Source: JAEDES01 sp045649455
GTDB lineage: Bacteria > Bacillota_I > Bacilli_A > RF39 > UBA660
NCBI GenBank assembly: GCA_045649455.1
Contig: JAZRPV010000057.1
Location: forward strand, 1 to 18,780
Length of the DNA stretch: 18,780 nucleotides
Direction of reading: 5' to 3'
Positions within the stretch are counted from its first letter, which is position 1, and each line of letters begins with the position of its first letter. Below are positions 1 through 7,764 of the stretch, one piece after another. Made by a program: the position numbers and the translations under genes. The notes beneath the pieces were generated by a model that worked only from the letters and a program-made list of their open reading frames with translations, had not been told where the DNA came from and made no database searches.

Positions 1-21
1 CGAAAAATCCTACCTATAAAT

Positions 22-855
22 CTACCTATCTTCTTCATATATCTCTTCCTCGTTTATTTCTTCTTCTTCATAGTCAGCTTCTTGTTTAGGTTTTAATTCA
101 TCAATTAACATCATTCTTACATCATCCAAAGTTAAGTTGTATAACATTTCTCCTTTTAAAGCTATTGATACTCTACCAGTTTCTTCTGAAACAACAATAC
201 ATATTGCATCAGTCTCTCCAGCAAGTCCAAGTGCTGCTCTATGTCTTGTTCCTAATCTTCTGTTTAATTTAGGACTGCTACTTGTTGGGAATACTGCTCC
301 AGCACAAGTAATTCTATCTCCTTGAATAATAACTCCACCATCATGTAATGGGTTTCCTTCATAGAAAATAGCTATTAATAAATCACTAGTTAAATCTGCA
401 TAAATCTTTTTAGCTTTATCAATATAGTTTCCTAAACTAATATCTCTTTCAATTACCATTAATGCACCAATCTTATCTTTTCTAAGATAATCAATAGCAT
501 TAACCATTTCATAAACCATTCTTTCACGCTCATCAACTGTTAACACTTTATGACGACCAAGTAATTGACTACGTCCAAGTTGTTCCAAAATATTTCTAAT
601 TTCTGGTTGGAATACAACTATTAATGCTATAGGTCCCCATTGAATAATATAATCAAGTAATACACCTATAGTAACAAATCCAAATATATCACTTATAATT
701 GCAAGTAATAATATAAAGAATACTCCTTTAAATAATAAAGTTAATTTAACATTATTTTTTAAGTTATTTAATATAAAATAAATAATCAACCATACTAAAC
801 ATATATCAACAATATTACGTATGATTGATATAATATCAGTCATTGTAATTGACAT
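22..855 (-). CDS. cdaA: Membrane diadenylate cyclase CdaA (c-di-AMP synthase)
   Basis: Condenses two ATP into cyclic di-AMP at the membrane. The 277-residue length fits the CdaA/DacA family. Hydrophobic segments lie at about residues 8-30, 38-60 and 62-82, followed by a DisA_N-type catalytic domain from about 100 to 250. The active-site motifs are visible: LHDGG at 170-174 (the family's DGA motif, with Gly in place of Ala) and GTRHRAA at 202-208 (RHR motif), followed by VVSEETG. The C-terminus (259-276) is a strongly acidic Glu-rich tail. The start is set by AAAGGAGAG ending 6 nt before the ATG; a second Met at residue 5 has no such spacing. An acidic membrane protein gene lies 57 nt upstream. 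In many Firmicutes cdaR (YbbR domains) and glmM follow cdaA; the 21 bases beyond the stop contain GGTAGGA on the coding strand, which could be the ribosome site of such a gene outside the window. Confidence 0.95.
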   Translation of the reverse strand: MSITMTDIISIIRNIVDICLVWLIIYFILNNLKNNVKLTLLFKGVFFILLLAIISDIFGFVTIGVLLDYIIQWGPIALIVVFQPEIRNILEQLGRSQLLGRHKVLTVDERERMVYEMVNAIDYLRKDKIGALMVIERDISLGNYIDKAKKIYADLTSDLLIAIFYEGNPLHDGGVIIQGDRITCAGAVFPTSSSPKLNRRLGTRHRAALGLAGETDAICIVVSEETGRVSIALKGEMLYNLTLDDVRMMLIDELKPKQEADYEEEEINEEEIYEEDR

Positions 856-881
856 TACATCCTCTCCTTTTAGTACTTAAT

Positions 882-910
882 AGTATACACAATTCATAAT
901 AAATAGTAAA
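882..910 (-). promoter_or_regulatory. Candidate internal promoter for cdaA
   Basis: On the minus strand TTTACT (905-910) and TATACT (882-887) are separated by exactly 17 nt, about 20 nt of predicted leader before the cdaA ATG. The -35 matches 4 of 6 consensus bases and the -10 matches 5 of 6. It sits in the short gap behind the preceding gene, so cdaA could be read both from here and from the promoter at 1352-1380. The base composition makes chance matches likely. Confidence 0.4.
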
Positions 911-912
911 GA

Positions 913-1326
913 TTAGTCATCATCAAGTAACTCTTCTACTTGACCTCCACCAATCGCATAAACAACACTTGCGTTTTCTTCAACAGGTTCATCATCTTCT
1001 AAATCAACTTCTCCTTCTGGAGATTGTTCAGCAGGAGCCTCACTAGCAGCCACATCAGCAGCAGCTTGTTGTACTGCTTCATTATTTTCCGCAGATTGAG
1101 TAACATTATTTTGTAATGATTTTTGAGCCTCTTCCGCAGTAAGTGGCTTATCATCACCAACAGAAGCATGTTTCGATGCAAAATCTTCTCCCTGTTTCTT
1201 CTCATCTAAATATTTTTCTCCCATATATCCAATACAAGAGCAAATTAAAATAGAGCATACAATAGAAACCGCAATATATACTGGACCATCTAAAACATCT
1301 CTAAAAAATACTATTACGAAATCCAT
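913..1326 (-). CDS. Acidic single-pass membrane protein of unknown function, upstream of cdaA
   Basis: I do not recognise this 137-residue protein. It starts with a short amphipathic segment (residues 1-14), then one hydrophobic helix at about 16-36 containing two Cys (ILICSC), then GEKYLDEKK, probably on the cytoplasmic side. The rest (about 45-137) is low-complexity: rich in Ala, Glu, Asp, Gln and Ser, strongly acidic and probably disordered, ending in EELLDDD. The start is supported by GAGGTGG four bases before the ATG. It has its own well-formed promoter upstream and lies 57 nt before cdaA on the same strand, so the two are probably co-transcribed. A role as a membrane partner of CdaA is a guess from position only. 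An overlapping 68-codon frame at 999-1205 is a shadow of this gene. Confidence 0.75.
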   Translation of the reverse strand: MDFVIVFFRDVLDGPVYIAVSIVCSILICSCIGYMGEKYLDEKKQGEDFASKHASVGDDKPLTAEEAQKSLQNNVTQSAENNEAVQQAAADVAASEAPAEQSPEGEVDLEDDEPVEENASVVYAIGGGQVEELLDDD

Positions 1327-1351
1327 TAATCCACCTCTATTCTCAATATAT

Positions 1352-1380
1352 ATGATAACATTTTAAATAAAATTTATCAA
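1352..1380 (-). promoter_or_regulatory. Promoter of the membrane protein gene-cdaA unit
   Basis: On the minus strand TTGATA (1375-1380) is followed after 17 nt by TATCAT (1352-1357). Each box matches 5 of 6 consensus bases. Transcription would begin near 1346, about 20 nt before the ATG at 1326. It lies just downstream of the rnr terminator, which fits a new transcription unit starting here. Confidence 0.65.
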
Positions 1381-1400
1381 CCTATCTAAAAAAAGAAATA

Positions 1401-1433
1401 AAAAAACTTATCTTAATGATAAGTCTTTTTTTT
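1401..1433 (-). terminator. Intrinsic terminator of rnr, overlapping its stop codon
   Basis: The 7-bp stem ACTTATC/GATAAGT (1406-1412 with 1418-1424) has a 5-nt loop (1413-1417). It is flanked by an A-tract and followed on the minus strand by a run of T. The rnr stop codon TAA (1413-1415) is in the loop, so the final KKKKTYH codons of rnr form the 5' arm. Because both flanks are homopolymeric, it could also work on the plus strand. Confidence 0.8.
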
Positions 1434-3659
1434 CTTACTTTCTTCTCTTGTTTTTGCCATTACTTTAGCAGCTTTATTCTTAGATGCAACACCAACTAAT
1501 TTATTTTCACATACTTTTCCATTAATAGAAAAATCTATATGTTTACTTTCAGGATCAGAACTTCTTAAAGTAACACTTAATCTATCACCAATATAATAAT
1601 CATCTTGACCACCTAATGATAATAGTGAGAACGTTTCAGGATTATATTCATAATCACCAGGTAAGTATTTAGGTCTAACTCTACCTTCAATCATACTATC
1701 TAATTGAAGTTGAATTCCTTTATCACTTAATCCAATAACAGTTGCTTCAAACTCTTGTCCAACAAATTGTTGCATGTATTTAGCACATCTTCTATTAAAT
1801 ACTTCCATTTCAGCTTCATCAGATGCTCTTTCCATCTTAGATGAATGATAACATATTTCAGGAATTCTAGTTTCCCATTTTCTTTGATTACGTTTCCAAT
1901 TTTCAGGATCCATTAAACAATCTTTTACAATTCTATGAACAGTTAAATCTGGATATCTTCTAATTGGAGAAGTAAAATGACAATAATTTTCTTTAGCAAG
2001 ACCATTATGTCCTATATTTATATGACTATATTTTGCTCGAGACATACAACGTACTAATGAAAGTGATAACATATTTGCTAAATTACCAGTATTTCTAATG
2101 TGTTCTGTTAACTCTTGTAGAGCTTTCTTATTAGAACATAATTCATCAGCTCCATATTTATCAAAAGAATATCCAACAGCATCTAATAAATTTAAGAAGT
2201 TTAACATTCTTTCTTCATTCGGAACATCATGAACTCTATGAACCACTGGAGAACCATTCTTCTCTAACATTTCATCTACATTTTCATTTGCAAGCAACAT
2301 AAACTCTTCAATTAAATTTTCCCCAACATCTTGAACTCTTAAATCAATACCACTTAAAATTCCATTTTCATCAAGAACAATTTTTAACTCAGGTCTATCA
2401 AATTCAACAGCACCCTTCTTTATTCTATTTTTACGAAGAATTAAAGCCAATTTATTAAGTTCTCTCAATGTATCAGCATGTTCACTATATTCATCAGGAA
2501 TAACCCCATCTTTTAAAATTCCATTAACTGAATCATAAGTCATCTTAAGTTTCGAATTAATAACACTTAACCAAATATTTCTATTAACAACATGTCCATT
2601 CTTATCAACTTCCATAATTACAGACATTGCAAGTCTATCCACATTAGGATTTAAAGAACAAATTCCGTTTGAAATTTGATGTGGAAACATAGGTAAAACT
2701 TTTCCACCTAAATATGAACTAGTACCCTTTCTTCTAGCATCTTTATCAAGTGGAGAATCCCAAGGAATGTAATGACTTACATCCGCAATATGTACTCCTA
2801 CTAGTCTATTACCATTAGGTAAAACCTTACAGCTTAATGCATCATCTATATCTTTTGTATCTTTACCATCAATAGTGAATATTTCCCAATCAGTAATATC
2901 ATGTCTACCAATCTTATCAATATCTAATACTTTATTAGGAATATGTTGCAATTGTAAGATAGATTCATCACTAAAATCATTAGTAATTCCTAACTTTAAA
3001 GCTTCCCATAAAATATCATCATCCTCTTGCTCTTGAGGATCATCTTTATGATCGAAAGTTCTAACAATTTTTCCAGTATAAAAATTGTTACTATTTGATT
3101 CTGTTAAAGCTACTTCAACTCTCTGACCTTCAATTGCCTCCTCACTTAAAGCAATTGTAATATTTTGTTTCTTCTTATCAACTGGTTTTACAAAGAAGGC
3201 ATTACCAACCCTATAAACTTCACCAGCGATATATTCTAAGTCACGACTTAAAATGTCTTTAACAACACCAACTTTGTTTCCCTTTCTGTCTTTATTTGCA
3301 ATATCAATAAGAACTTCATCACCATCAATAGCACCAAGCGCACTATCTTTATCAATAAGGTATTCATCATTATAAACAACGTGATTTCCCTCACCATCTA
3401 TATAATCAACAGTAACCACTACTCTTCCACTGCCATTTTTATTGCCATAGAAACGTCCTCTTCTAAAAGAAGTTTTAGACATAACAATAAAATTATGATT
3501 TGGAGTTTCAAACACTTCATGCTTACTAACTAAATTCTCAACTATTTCTTTAACTTCAACTTTTTCATCTTCAGTAGTAACTTCTAGTTTTTCAAAAAGT
3601 TTATCTAACGAGATGGCTTTCTTAGTTTTTTTCAAAACTTCGAATACTCTTTTATCCAT
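1413..3659 (-). CDS. rnr: Ribonuclease R (RNB family 3'-5' exoribonuclease)
   Basis: Processive 3'-5' exoribonuclease that degrades structured RNA, including mRNA released by trans-translation and defective rRNA. The 748-residue length is normal for RNase R. It has an N-terminal winged-helix-like region (about 1-60), OB/cold-shock domains (about 62-200), the RNB catalytic domain (about 245-590) and a C-terminal S1 domain (about 640-715) with a basic tail. The catalytic aspartates are clear in IDGKDTKDIDDA: D264, D270, D272 and D273. The later RNB signature HFTSPIRRYPDLTVHR is also present. AAGGTGG precedes the ATG at good distance. In many Firmicutes rnr is next to smpB and ssrA. Here ssrA is about 13 kb away and smpB is not visible. 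A TACAAT at 3687-3692 may be its -10 box, but no convincing -35 box accompanies it. Confidence 0.96.
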   Translation of the reverse strand: MDKRVFEVLKKTKKAISLDKLFEKLEVTTEDEKVEVKEIVENLVSKHEVFETPNHNFIVMSKTSFRRGRFYGNKNGSGRVVVTVDYIDGEGNHVVYNDEYLIDKDSALGAIDGDEVLIDIANKDRKGNKVGVVKDILSRDLEYIAGEVYRVGNAFFVKPVDKKKQNITIALSEEAIEGQRVEVALTESNSNNFYTGKIVRTFDHKDDPQEQEDDDILWEALKLGITNDFSDESILQLQHIPNKVLDIDKIGRHDITDWEIFTIDGKDTKDIDDALSCKVLPNGNRLVGVHIADVSHYIPWDSPLDKDARRKGTSSYLGGKVLPMFPHQISNGICSLNPNVDRLAMSVIMEVDKNGHVVNRNIWLSVINSKLKMTYDSVNGILKDGVIPDEYSEHADTLRELNKLALILRKNRIKKGAVEFDRPELKIVLDENGILSGIDLRVQDVGENLIEEFMLLANENVDEMLEKNGSPVVHRVHDVPNEERMLNFLNLLDAVGYSFDKYGADELCSNKKALQELTEHIRNTGNLANMLSLSLVRCMSRAKYSHINIGHNGLAKENYCHFTSPIRRYPDLTVHRIVKDCLMDPENWKRNQRKWETRIPEICYHSSKMERASDEAEMEVFNRRCAKYMQQFVGQEFEATVIGLSDKGIQLQLDSMIEGRVRPKYLPGDYEYNPETFSLLSLGGQDDYYIGDRLSVTLRSSDPESKHIDFSINGKVCENKLVGVASKNKAAKVMAKTREESKKKKTYH

Positions 3660-3705
3660 ATTTTACCCACCTTCCAATTTACCCCTATTGTACAAGAAAA
3701 AATTC

Positions 3706-3736
3706 AAAAAAAAAAGACTTAAAGTCTTATTTTTTA
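3706..3736 (-). terminator. Intrinsic terminator after the DUF378-type gene
   Basis: On the minus strand AAGAC (3724-3728) pairs with GTCTT (3714-3718) around a 5-nt loop. Flanking A and T runs extend the stem after one mismatch, and at least eight T follow. The stop codon of the upstream gene (3734-3736) lies at the base of the extended stem. Confidence 0.75.
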
Positions 3737-3934
3737 CTTATATTCTAAATGATTAAATATAATTCCTATATTTACTAGTCCACATACCGCTACAACAGTA
3801 TATACAATTCTAGTTAATAAAGACATATTACCAAATAAGAATGCAACTAAGTCAAAATCTAATAAACCTATAAGTCCCCAATTAATAGCTCCAATAATTG
3901 TAATAGCTAATAATACTTTTTGCATTGTTTCCAT
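3734..3934 (-). CDS. DUF378-type small membrane protein
   Basis: A 66-residue protein with two hydrophobic helices (about 5-25 and 38-58), starting METMQKVLLAITIIGAINW. The pattern ITIIGAINWGLIGLLDFDLVAFLF, a short loop, then RIVYTVVAVCGLVNIG is that of the DUF378 (YuzA-like) family, whose function is unknown. The frame is open upstream to an ATG at 3985, but I place the start at 3934: AGGAGG (3944-3949) stands 9 nt before it, nothing comparable precedes the upstream ATG, and the extra 17 residues are polar and atypical for the family. Terminators bound it on both sides, so it is probably a single-gene unit. I see no convincing promoter: a GATAAT lies upstream without a matched -35. Confidence 0.85.
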   Translation of the reverse strand: METMQKVLLAITIIGAINWGLIGLLDFDLVAFLFGNMSLLTRIVYTVVAVCGLVNIGIIFNHLEYK

Positions 3935-3983
3935 ATTATAATTCCTCCTACAATTATCATTACCAATAAATAAAAATTTATAC

Positions 3984-4009
3984 AAAAAAAGAGAATTAAT
4001 CTTCTCTTT
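3984..4009 (-). terminator. Intrinsic terminator of the adhE operon, overlapping the last stop codon
   Basis: On the minus strand AAGAGAA (4002-4008) pairs with TTCTCTT (3989-3995), followed by a run of T. The loop (3996-4001) contains the TAA stop (3996-3998) of the MazG-like gene, so the coding end and the hairpin coincide. Confidence 0.8.
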
Positions 4010-4304
4010 CTAAAAAAATCTTTTCATTAAATGCACCACGTTTTTCACTTTTCTCTAATCTAATCTTATGAAATTCATCAAGTGATACATTTTTTAAATT
4101 TAAAATTGCATATAAAACTTCACATACATCAGCAAGTTCTTCTACTTCACCAGATTCTAAATATTCATTAACTTCCTCTAATATTTTTTTATTTAATTCA
4201 TTTAAATAATCTTCATCATTTAATATTCTAGTAACAGGTTTACAACCTTTATTAATCATAATTTCAGGAATTTTATCTCTAACTAATTTATTATATTCTT
4301 TCAT
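3996..4304 (-). CDS. MazG-like nucleoside-triphosphate pyrophosphohydrolase (COG4997 type)
   Basis: A 102-residue all-alpha NTP pyrophosphohydrolase of the MazG / phosphoribosyl-ATP pyrophosphatase superfamily. It probably hydrolyses unwanted nucleotides to monophosphate and pyrophosphate in the cytoplasm. The opening EYNKLVRDKIPEIM is the hallmark of the COG4997 subgroup. The metal-binding pattern is complete: E43, E44 and E47 in ILEEVNEYLE, then E56 and D59 in EELADV. Histidine-biosynthesis HisE is less likely because the N-terminus is of the COG4997 type and no his genes are nearby. AGGTGA precedes the start. It lies 7 nt after the kinase gene and is the last gene of the adhE operon. Confidence 0.85.
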   Translation of the reverse strand: MKEYNKLVRDKIPEIMINKGCKPVTRILNDEDYLNELNKKILEEVNEYLESGEVEELADVCEVLYAILNLKNVSLDEFHKIRLEKSEKRGAFNEKIFLERED

Positions 4305-4311
4305 AATTCAC

Positions 4312-5073
4312 CTATTCATAATCAACAACATTGATCCATTTACTTAAAAACTCTTGTTCTTCTGGTATCTTCTTAGTCATTTGTGTTGCTGCAACAATTG
4401 GAATCCATCTTTGAATAGACTGTTTTTCAATACCACTCATTTTTTCAAACAAATCTAAATATTTATTAGCAAGTTCCTCTTTACCATCCATAGAGAATAA
4501 TAAATAAGTTCTAGCAGCATCTGCACTAGCATTACCTTGAGTAACATGAGACCAATCTATTACATAGACAGTACCATCTTCTTGAACTATAACATTACTT
4601 GGATGAAAATCACCATGACAAAGTTTCTTATGATTTTTCATACCTTCTAATCTTTGTAATAATTCATACTTTATATTTTCATCAATATTATCACTATTTT
4701 CTAATTTTTCTCTAAATTTTTCTTTAATTCTATTTAACATTGGAACTTCATTTTCTAAAATAACTAATTGTACTTTAACAAATAAATCTAAATAATGATC
4801 TACTTTATCAGGATATTCTTTCATTAAAGCTGAAATAGTTTTACCTTCTACATATTCAGAAACAAGTGCCCAACTATTTTCAACTTTAGTTACTTCTAAT
4901 AGTCTAGGTACATTTAAATTAGAAAATTCTTCTACTCTAGCTTGATTTAAAGCTTCATTTAAAACATTAGATTTAGGATGACTACTAACAAATAATTTTA
5001 TTATTTTATCTCCATCCTTATATATAGTTTTATTTTTTCTAGTAGCGATTGGATTATTTAAATTTAATTGCAT
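4312..5073 (-). CDS. Aminoglycoside phosphotransferase (APH)/choline kinase-family kinase
   Basis: A 253-residue cytoplasmic small-molecule kinase with the protein-kinase-like APH fold. The phosphotransfer motif is intact: HGDFHPSNVIV with H153, D155 and N160, followed by the metal-binding D173 in VIDWSHV. K26 in KIIKLF is the likely ATP-binding lysine, and VSEYVEGKTI (71-80) matches the hinge. The substrate cannot be read from sequence. The family phosphorylates choline, thiamine, sugars, fructosamines or aminoglycosides, and nothing here points to drug resistance. The start overlaps the adhE stop by one base (TAATG), with GGAGGTGA inside the last adhE codons as ribosome site, so translation is probably coupled to adhE. 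Confidence 0.8.
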   Translation of the reverse strand: MQLNLNNPIATRKNKTIYKDGDKIIKLFVSSHPKSNVLNEALNQARVEEFSNLNVPRLLEVTKVENSWALVSEYVEGKTISALMKEYPDKVDHYLDLFVKVQLVILENEVPMLNRIKEKFREKLENSDNIDENIKYELLQRLEGMKNHKKLCHGDFHPSNVIVQEDGTVYVIDWSHVTQGNASADAARTYLLFSMDGKEELANKYLDLFEKMSGIEKQSIQRWIPIVAATQMTKKIPEEQEFLSKWINVVDYE

Positions 5074-7676
5074 TATCTTTCACCTCCATAATAAGCATTC
5101 ATATACATTTCTTTAATTTCACTTATTAATGGATATCTTGGATTTGCTCCAGTACATTGATCATCAAATGCTTGTTCAGTCATATCATCTAAAGTTTCTA
5201 AGAACTTAGCTTCATCTATATCATAATCTTTAATAGATTTTTTTATACCAATTTTTTCTTTTAAATCATTTATTGCTTTAATTAAATTTTCAAGTTTTTC
5301 TTCATCTGTATTTCCACCTAATCCTAAAGCATCAGCAACTTCAGCATATCTTCTTAAAGTATGTGGATGATCATATTGTGGGAATGTTCCCATCTTTGTA
5401 GGCACCTCAACACTATTAAATCTTAATACTTCTTCAATCATTAAAGCATTTGCAATACCATGAGGAATATGATGGAATGCCCCAAGTTTATGAGCCATTG
5501 AGTGACAAACACCTAAGAAAGCATTTGCAAAAGCCATACCAGCTAAAGTAGCAGCATTTGCCATTTTTTCACGAGCTTCTGGATCGTTAGCACCATTTTC
5601 ATATGCTCTTGGTAAATAATCAAAAATCATTTTCATCGATTGAATAGCAAGTCCATCTGTATAATCAGTTGCCATCATAGATGCATAAGCTTCTAAAGCA
5701 TGAGTTAATGCATCAATTCCAGAAGCAGAAGTTAATCCTTTAGGAGCTTCCATCATCATATTAGCATCAACAATTGCCATATTAGGCATTAATTCATAAT
5801 CAGCAAGCGGATATTTAATACCACTAACTTCATCAGTAATTACCGCAAAAGGAGTAACTTCAGATCCAGTACCAGCAGAAGTTGGAACTGCAATAAAGTA
5901 CGCTTTTTCACCCATTTTAGGGAAATCATAAACTCTCTTACGAATATCCATAAATCTCATAGCCATATCCATAAAATCAACTTCAGGATGTTCATACATT
6001 ACCCACATAATTTTAGCGGCATCCATAGCTGAACCTCCACCAACTGCAATAATACAATCAGGTTCAAACATATTCATTGCTCTTGTACCTTCTTTTGCAC
6101 AAGCAAGTGTAGGATCTGGTTCAACATTAGAAAATACTGAATAACTAATTCCCATTTCTTCTAATTTATCCGTAATACCTTTAGTATAACCATTTTGGAA
6201 TAAGAAATTATCCGTAACAATAAATACCTTTTTCTTACCCATTACCATTTTTAATTCTTCTAATGCAACAGGTAAACAACCTCTTTTTATATATACCTTT
6301 TCAGGTGCTCTAAACCAAAGCATATTCTCTCTCCTTTCTGCTACAGTTTTTATATTTAATAAGTGTTTAACACCTATATTTTCACTAATAGAATTTCCTC
6401 CCCAAGAACCACAACCAAGTGTAAGTGATGGAGCTAACTTAAAGTTATATAAATCTCCAATACCACCTTGAGAAGATGGTGTATTAATTAAAATTCTACA
6501 AGTTTTCATTCTTTCATAGAACATTTTAATTTTTTCTTCTCCAGTAATTGGATTTATATATAAAGATGAAGTATGACCAAGTCCACCATCATCAATTAAG
6601 TTACTTGCTTTATCAAGTGCTTCTTCAAAACTATTAGCTCGATACATTCCAAGTACTGGAGATAATTTTTCATGAGCAAATTCTTCACTTAAATCAGTAC
6701 TTTCAACTTCTCCAATTAATATTTTAGTATTAACAGGAACTTCTACTCCAGCAAGTTCTGCTATTGTATAAGCACTTTGTCCAACTATTTTAGCATTTAA
6801 AGCTCCATTAATAATAATAGTCTTTCTAACTTTATCAAGTTCCTCATCATTTAAGAAATAACATCCACGTCTTTCAAATTCATCTCTAACTTTATTATAA
6901 ACTGAATCTAAAACAATAACTGTTTGTTCCGAAGCACAAATCATTCCATTATCAAATGTCTTAGAATGAATAATTGAATTAACTGCTAATAAAATATCAC
7001 TACTATCATCAATAATAGCAGGTGTATTTCCAGCACCAACTCCTAATGCAGGTTTTCCACTTGAATAAGCAGATTTAACCATACCAGGTCCACCAGTTGC
7101 TAAAATCAAGTCTGCCTCATGCATTAAGTGATTTGTTAATTCCAACGAAGGTACATCAATCCATGCAACTATATCTTTAGGCACTCCAGCTTTAACAGCC
7201 GCATCTAATACTATTTTTGCAGCCATTATAGTTGAATTTTTCGCTCTTGGATGCGGACTAATAATAATACCATTTCTTGTCTTTAATGCTAAAAGAATCT
7301 TAAAAATAGCTGTTGATGTCGGATTAGTAGTAGGAATAACTGCTGCAACTACCCCAATTGGTTCCATTACTTTTTTTATTCCATAAACTTTATCATCTTC
7401 AACAACACCACAAGTCTTTTCGTTTCTATACTTATTATATATATACTCAGATGCATAATGATTCTTAATAACTTTATCTTCAACAACTCCCATACCTGTT
7501 TCTTCAACAGCAGCTTTTGCTAAAGGAATTCTTGCTTGATTAGCAGCAATCGCTGCATCTTTAAATATTCTATCTACTTGTTCTTGACTAAATTTAGAAA
7601 ATTCTTTTTGAGCTTCTCTAACCCTATTCAAAACAATATCTAAATTATCAATACTATCTACAATTATATTCTCCAT
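5073..7676 (-). CDS. adhE: Bifunctional acetaldehyde-CoA/alcohol dehydrogenase AdhE
   Basis: Converts acetyl-CoA to acetaldehyde and then ethanol, oxidising two NADH; the family forms cytoplasmic filaments (spirosomes). The 867-residue length is normal. The N-terminal aldehyde dehydrogenase half (about 1-440) has the catalytic Cys247 in NGMICASEQ, and GVGAGNTPA is present. The C-terminal iron-dependent alcohol dehydrogenase half (about 460-867) has GGGSAMD (546-552) for NAD binding and the iron ligands D655, H659, H725 and H739, each two positions beyond the numbering I recall for the E. coli enzyme (653, 657, 723, 737). AGGAGGG lies five bases before the ATG. It heads an operon with the APH-family kinase and MazG-like genes. 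With pflB at the right edge it completes the route from pyruvate to ethanol. Confidence 0.97.
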   Translation of the reverse strand: MENIIVDSIDNLDIVLNRVREAQKEFSKFSQEQVDRIFKDAAIAANQARIPLAKAAVEETGMGVVEDKVIKNHYASEYIYNKYRNEKTCGVVEDDKVYGIKKVMEPIGVVAAVIPTTNPTSTAIFKILLALKTRNGIIISPHPRAKNSTIMAAKIVLDAAVKAGVPKDIVAWIDVPSLELTNHLMHEADLILATGGPGMVKSAYSSGKPALGVGAGNTPAIIDDSSDILLAVNSIIHSKTFDNGMICASEQTVIVLDSVYNKVRDEFERRGCYFLNDEELDKVRKTIIINGALNAKIVGQSAYTIAELAGVEVPVNTKILIGEVESTDLSEEFAHEKLSPVLGMYRANSFEEALDKASNLIDDGGLGHTSSLYINPITGEEKIKMFYERMKTCRILINTPSSQGGIGDLYNFKLAPSLTLGCGSWGGNSISENIGVKHLLNIKTVAERRENMLWFRAPEKVYIKRGCLPVALEELKMVMGKKKVFIVTDNFLFQNGYTKGITDKLEEMGISYSVFSNVEPDPTLACAKEGTRAMNMFEPDCIIAVGGGSAMDAAKIMWVMYEHPEVDFMDMAMRFMDIRKRVYDFPKMGEKAYFIAVPTSAGTGSEVTPFAVITDEVSGIKYPLADYELMPNMAIVDANMMMEAPKGLTSASGIDALTHALEAYASMMATDYTDGLAIQSMKMIFDYLPRAYENGANDPEAREKMANAATLAGMAFANAFLGVCHSMAHKLGAFHHIPHGIANALMIEEVLRFNSVEVPTKMGTFPQYDHPHTLRRYAEVADALGLGGNTDEEKLENLIKAINDLKEKIGIKKSIKDYDIDEAKFLETLDDMTEQAFDDQCTGANPRYPLISEIKEMYMNAYYGGER

Positions 7677-7710
7677 AGTAACCCTCCTATGATTTTATAC
7701 TACATATATA

Positions 7711-7716
7711 ATTATA
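7711..7716 (-). promoter_or_regulatory. Probable -10 box of the adhE operon promoter
   Basis: A perfect TATAAT on the minus strand, about 28 nt of predicted leader before the adhE ATG and downstream of the preceding terminator. The region 17 nt upstream is only T-rich (TTTTTC), so a -35 box cannot be assigned and an activator might be needed. I looked for a Rex-type operator and saw none. Confidence 0.45.
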
Positions 7717-7740
7717 CTATAAAGTACTTAAAAGAAAAAC

Positions 7741-7764
7741 AAAAAAAGAGCTAAAGCTCTTTTA
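7741..7764 (-). terminator. Intrinsic terminator of the MBG-repeat protein gene
   Basis: On the minus strand AAAAGAGC (7756-7763) and GCTCTTTT (7744-7751) form an 8-bp stem with a 4-nt loop, followed by more T (7741-7743). The TAA stop codon (7762-7764) overlaps the base of the stem. Confidence 0.85.

Noticed and set aside
137..325. Plus-strand open frame inside cdaA
   Set aside because: It is antisense to a well-recognised catalytic domain and lacks a ribosome site or family resemblance. The same holds for frames at 8713-8895, 10351-10536, 16453-16695 and 999-1205.
3687..3692. rnr promoter (TACAAT)
   Set aside because: The position 17 nt upstream is only the T-run of the preceding terminator, so I kept this as a remark rather than a feature.
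3935..3985. Longer start for the DUF378-type protein
   Set aside because: The upstream ATG has no ribosome site. AGGAGG is placed for the ATG at 3934, and the extension is not typical of the family.
4312..5073. Aminoglycoside resistance gene
   Set aside because: The APH fold is shared by many metabolic kinases. There is no mobile element, no resistance-type neighbour and no specific match that I recognise.
7677..7740. Rex (redox) operator before adhE
   Set aside because: No TTGTTAA-like inverted repeat is present. The only small palindrome is AAGTACTT, too short to claim.
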